Part shown: piece after piece, positions 20,906 through 23,585 of the stretch
Layout: each line of letters opens with the position of its first letter
Numbering within the stretch: the stretch's first letter is position 1
Assembly (NCBI GenBank): GCA_910579325.1
Contig: CAJTTU010000051.1
Location: forward strand, 1-23,585
Direction: 5' to 3'
Length of the DNA stretch: 23,585 nucleotides
From: an uncultured Lachnospiraceae bacterium
GTDB taxonomy: Bacteria; Bacillota; Clostridia; Lachnospirales; Lachnospiraceae
Translations under genes and position numbers: made by a program
Notes under the pieces: generated by a model
What the model was told of the DNA's origin: nothing
What the model saw: the letters and a program-made list of their open reading frames with translations, nothing else
Databases searched by the model: none

Positions 20906-23224
20906 ATGGACCGTAAGACATCGGATCAGGAGCTGATCAGACAGATGCTCGATGACGCAGAACATATTCCGGTTCCCGATTCTTTGAAACCGGAAGCCGT
21001 CAGAAAAACCTTGGAGGAAGCTATGGAAAAAGAGAGATTACAGGAACGTCAGGACTCTTTGTCAGGACAGAACGGCGCCGGACAGCCGACAGAAGCGCAA
21101 TCGACGGCCCCCGGCAGAAAAAAATCAACCCTTCGCAGGCTGGCTCCGGCCCTGGCCGCAGCCGCCTGCCTCGTGTGCGCGGCCGGATTCTGGAAATTCG
21201 GTCCGCTGCGCCCGCAAAAACTGACGGCTCCGGCGGAGACAAACGCGGCCGGACAGATCGCTGAAAACGGCGCCGCCGGACAGGCGGAAACGACTGCGAA
21301 TGCAGACACTGACGCCGCAGGCAAAAGCGCCGACGCTCCGGAAGAAGGAGAAAGCGGTTCTCTGCCCCAGACTGCCGCTTCCTATGACGAAATTTATCAG
21401 ACGATCCACGCCGTGCAGGCCCGGCGACAGGCTCTGCGGGAACAGTACGCCACCGATTATGACGGCGGTGTCTACTATGAGATGGAGGCTGCCGACGGAG
21501 CGGCGCCGGCTGCCGGAGCGGAAAACGGAATCGCCGAGGGCGGCAGTATGGTCAAAAGCGAAATGGCGCTGAGCGAGACAATGGCCGAAGCAGCAGACAG
21601 CGTCAATGGAGAAGACGGTCCCTCCTTTTCCACCACCAACGTCCAGGTCGAAGCCGTGGACGAGGAAGATATGGTCAAAACCGACGGCTCCTACCTGTAC
21701 CATCTGGTGCATGATTACAGCAAAGGCGCCGACTGCTCTATCTCCATCGTAAAGGCGGATGGTTCTCAGATGGAAGAGGTCTCCCGGATCGAGGGTCTTG
21801 AAAATATCGGCGGATTTTACCTGCAGGGCGATTCCCTGGTCTGCGTGGAACAGCTCTGGATAGATACGAAGGTCCCCTCCAATGTGGGCGTTTTAAAACG
21901 ACTGGCCGGCTATGACAATTTTGAGTACTATACGCGGTCGGTGACACGGATCACCTTCTTTGATATCAAAGACCGCAGCCATCCTAAAAAAGTCAGCAGC
22001 CTGACCACCGACGGCTATGCGGCCAGCTCCCGGATTTCCGGCGGATATTTTTACCTGATCAGTCAGTACACGCCCTACCGGACCGCCTCTCCCGAAGATC
22101 CGGATTCCTTTATCCCAATCGTAAACGGCGTGGCCATGGAGGCTGCCTCCATTATTATCCCGGAAAATACGGACACCGACAGCTACCTGGTCATCGCCTC
22201 CGTATCCTTAAAGGACCCGACGAAATTTGCCGACAGCAAGGCGATTCTTTCAGGCGGGAACCAGTATTATGTATCCACGGACCATATTTATGTGGCCGAC
22301 ACCCAGTATCGCGCATTGGATACCGACTCCGTCACCACCAACCTGACCGTATTTGCCTATAAGGACGGCCAGATCACCGGGCAGAAATCCGGTACCGTAA
22401 AAGGCGAGATTCTGGACCCCTTCGCCATGAACGAATATAACGGCTACTTCCGGGTAGTAACCACGGTGGATTCCTATGACGTGGTGGAGATCACCGATGA
22501 TCTGACCGGCGAGTCCCTGGGCTACCACTATGAAAACGAAACCCGCACCAACAGCCTCTATGTGCTGGACGGCAATCTGCAGGTGGTAGGAAAGATCGAA
22601 GGGCTGGCCGAGGACGAACAGGTCTATTCTGCACGGTTTATGGGCGACACTGGTTACTTCGTCACCTTTAAGCAGATCGACCCTCTGTTTTCCGTGGATC
22701 TGTCCGACCCCCGCAATCCAAAGATTCTGGGAGAGCTGAAAATCACCGGTTTCTCCGAGTACCTGCATTTTTACGATGAAAATCTGCTGTTAGGCATCGG
22801 CCGCGAGGTAGACCCGGACACGCTGCGCTCGGAAGGGCTGAAGCTTTCCATGTTCGACATCTCCGACCCTTCCGACGTAAAGGAGATCGACAAGATGGTG
22901 TTTGAGGAAATCAATTATACCGAAGCCTACTACGATTACAAAGCGGTTCTGATCGATCCGGCAAAAAATCTGTTCGGTTTCCCCTGCGAGGCGGACATGG
23001 ACGACTCTTACGTCAGACAGTACCGCACCTTCTCCTACGATCCTGAAAAGGGCTTCACCCAGGGCATCTGCTGGACAGAAGACGAGGACAGCTGGACCCA
23101 GGCCAGGGGCGCCTTTATTGACAAGATTTTCTATATTTTGCAGGACGACGGAAATATTACGGCTTATCATCTGGGGAATAACCAGAAGGTGGGAGAGCTG
23201 GAGATGAAGAAGGAAAATGAATAA
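20906..23224 (+). CDS. membrane-anchored secreted beta-propeller protein, candidate anti-sigma factor
   Basis: A 772-residue protein. The ATG at 20906 is used because AAAGGAG lies 7 nt upstream; nine open codons before it lack such a site. Residues 1-78 are cytoplasmic, charged and helical (SDQELIRQMLDDAEHIPVPDSLKPEAV in part), like the start of many clostridial anti-sigma proteins, but with no HxxxCxxC zinc motif. RKKSTLRR precedes one transmembrane helix (about 79-97), giving N-in/C-out topology. An Ala/Gly/Glu-rich linker (about 105-240) leads to a large domain (about 245-772) of the beta-propeller type related to PF09826, marked by VQVEAVDEEDMVKTDG and repeated hydrophobic strand/turn units (DISDPSDVKEI, DLSDPRNPKIL, DIKDRSHPKKV). 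Paired with the sigma gene; sensing of an external signal is inferred. Confidence 0.82.
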   Translation: MDRKTSDQELIRQMLDDAEHIPVPDSLKPEAVRKTLEEAMEKERLQERQDSLSGQNGAGQPTEAQSTAPGRKKSTLRRLAPALAAAACLVCAAGFWKFGPLRPQKLTAPAETNAAGQIAENGAAGQAETTANADTDAAGKSADAPEEGESGSLPQTAASYDEIYQTIHAVQARRQALREQYATDYDGGVYYEMEAADGAAPAAGAENGIAEGGSMVKSEMALSETMAEAADSVNGEDGPSFSTTNVQVEAVDEEDMVKTDGSYLYHLVHDYSKGADCSISIVKADGSQMEEVSRIEGLENIGGFYLQGDSLVCVEQLWIDTKVPSNVGVLKRLAGYDNFEYYTRSVTRITFFDIKDRSHPKKVSSLTTDGYAASSRISGGYFYLISQYTPYRTASPEDPDSFIPIVNGVAMEAASIIIPENTDTDSYLVIASVSLKDPTKFADSKAILSGGNQYYVSTDHIYVADTQYRALDTDSVTTNLTVFAYKDGQITGQKSGTVKGEILDPFAMNEYNGYFRVVTTVDSYDVVEITDDLTGESLGYHYENETRTNSLYVLDGNLQVVGKIEGLAEDEQVYSARFMGDTGYFVTFKQIDPLFSVDLSDPRNPKILGELKITGFSEYLHFYDENLLLGIGREVDPDTLRSEGLKLSMFDISDPSDVKEIDKMVFEEINYTEAYYDYKAVLIDPAKNLFGFPCEADMDDSYVRQYRTFSYDPEKGFTQGICWTEDEDSWTQARGAFIDKIFYILQDDGNITAYHLGNNQKVGELEMKKENE

Positions 23225-23258
23225 GCTTAGAAGATATTTTTATTTACCGCAATGCTTC

Positions 23259-23287
23259 TTTACACCAGGTACCCTTTTTGTTATACT
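23259..23287 (+). promoter_or_regulatory. promoter of the 55-codon gene
   Basis: -35 TTTACA (23259-23264), 17-nt spacer, -10 TATACT (23282-23287). Start near 23294, with a leader of about 43 nt. Confidence 0.7.
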
Positions 23288-23336
23288 AATCATATAACCC
23301 ACTGACAGATATCCTGAGAGAAAAGGAGGAGAACAG

Positions 23337-23504
23337 ATGCCGAGTGACAAAGAAATGATTGATAAATTAATCGATAAATTTACCGACTTACAACGAATCA
23401 AAAAAGCTGCCGATATGCAAAAAGAAGTTGATTATCAGCTGACAATCGTCAAAGCAAAACTGGAATCCTTTGGAATTGTGACCAGCGATCTGGAAATGAA
23501 ATAA
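23337..23504 (+). CDS. small charged helical protein of unknown function (55 aa)
   Basis: Not recognised. ATG at 23337 has AAAGGAGGAGA at good spacing, and the gene has its own promoter and terminator, a complete small transcription unit. The 55 residues (MPSDKEMIDKLIDKFTDLQR… ending TSDLEMK) alternate charged and hydrophobic positions over 45 residues and predict as two amphipathic helices or a short coiled coil. It has no Cys and no membrane segment. It could be a small regulatory or structural partner; the sequence alone does not tell. Confidence 0.72.
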   Translation: MPSDKEMIDKLIDKFTDLQRIKKAADMQKEVDYQLTIVKAKLESFGIVTSDLEMK

Positions 23505-23519
23505 CCTGAAAAACAAGCC

Positions 23520-23555
23520 GGCAGCCGCCATTTATAACAGCGGCTGCCAGTTTTT
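23520..23555. terminator. bidirectional intrinsic terminator
   Basis: GGCAGCCGC (23520-23528) and GCGGCTGCC (23540-23548) with an 11-nt loop, followed on the plus strand by AGTTTTT and on the minus strand by GGCTTGTTTTT. It serves the 55-codon gene and the minus-strand gene ending at 23557. Confidence 0.9.
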
Positions 23556-23556
23556 C

Positions 23557-23585
23557 TTATTCGTTCTCATCTTTCAGTAAATTCA
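23557..23585 (-). CDS. 3' end of a gene running in from the right (partial)
   Basis: The minus strand reads …NLLKDENE and a TAA stop (23557-23559), directly before the T-run side of the shared terminator. Only nine codons are in the window, so the product cannot be named. The support is the stop codon's position at a bidirectional terminator. Confidence 0.45.

Noticed and set aside
1..23585. tRNA genes, CRISPR arrays, insertion sequences or prophage
   Set aside because: Scanned by eye on both strands: no tRNA T-loop/acceptor signature, no regular repeat-spacer series, no transposase or integrase frame.

Overview
The window looks like a chromosomal segment of an anaerobic Clostridia (Firmicutes), most likely a Lachnospiraceae. 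This rests on gene order (pfkA-dnaX-ybaB-recR leading to an rRNA operon), strong Gram-positive Shine-Dalgarno sites and -35/-10 boxes, a desulfoferrodoxin-type superoxide reductase, an ATP-dependent AsnA asparagine synthetase, a SEC-C methionine aminopeptidase and a secreted beta-propeller protein. Base composition is near 50% GC in genes, with AT-rich promoters. No phage, insertion sequence, CRISPR array or tRNA was found. The genus is inference.

Layout. Positions 1-190 hold the promoter and leader of an rRNA operon running off the left edge on the minus strand; the 16S gene itself is outside. Then on the minus strand come a CvpA-like membrane protein, a Cof-type HAD phosphatase and a TPR protein with a degenerate AAA+-like part (204-4098). 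Between 4205 and 4910 is a self-contained transcription unit with a strong promoter and a terminator but no long ORF, a candidate large non-coding RNA. The replication/repair operon pfkA-dnaX-ybaB-recR follows (5078-9047). It diverges from an M18 aminopeptidase gene (9439-10737), which converges on the operon asnA-ilvB-ilvN-dfx (10801-14569, minus). recQ (14826-16775) lies upstream with its own promoter.

The 16.9-18.3 kb stretch is the least ordinary part. Two unrelated small genes (67 and 101 codons) face each other. Each is preceded, just before its ribosome binding site, by a copy of the same structured leader element. A small HEAT-repeat gene follows. From 18.5 kb onward are an Lrp/AsnC regulator with a structured leader, a SEC-C methionine aminopeptidase gene (map), an ECF sigma factor with a membrane-anchored beta-propeller protein (a likely sigma/anti-sigma pair), a 55-codon gene with full promoter and terminator, and the last codons of a minus-strand gene at the right edge.

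Together: DnaX, YbaB, RecR and RecQ serve replication and recombination. Pfk is glycolytic. AsnA and IlvBN make asparagine and the acetolactate precursors of branched-chain amino acids. Dfx removes superoxide. The Lrp/AsnC protein is a plausible but unproven regulator of the amino-acid operon. The best candidates for undescribed biology are the twin leader elements at 16926-16985 and 17709-17785, the ~640-nt RNA unit at 4205-4845, and the ECF/beta-propeller module.
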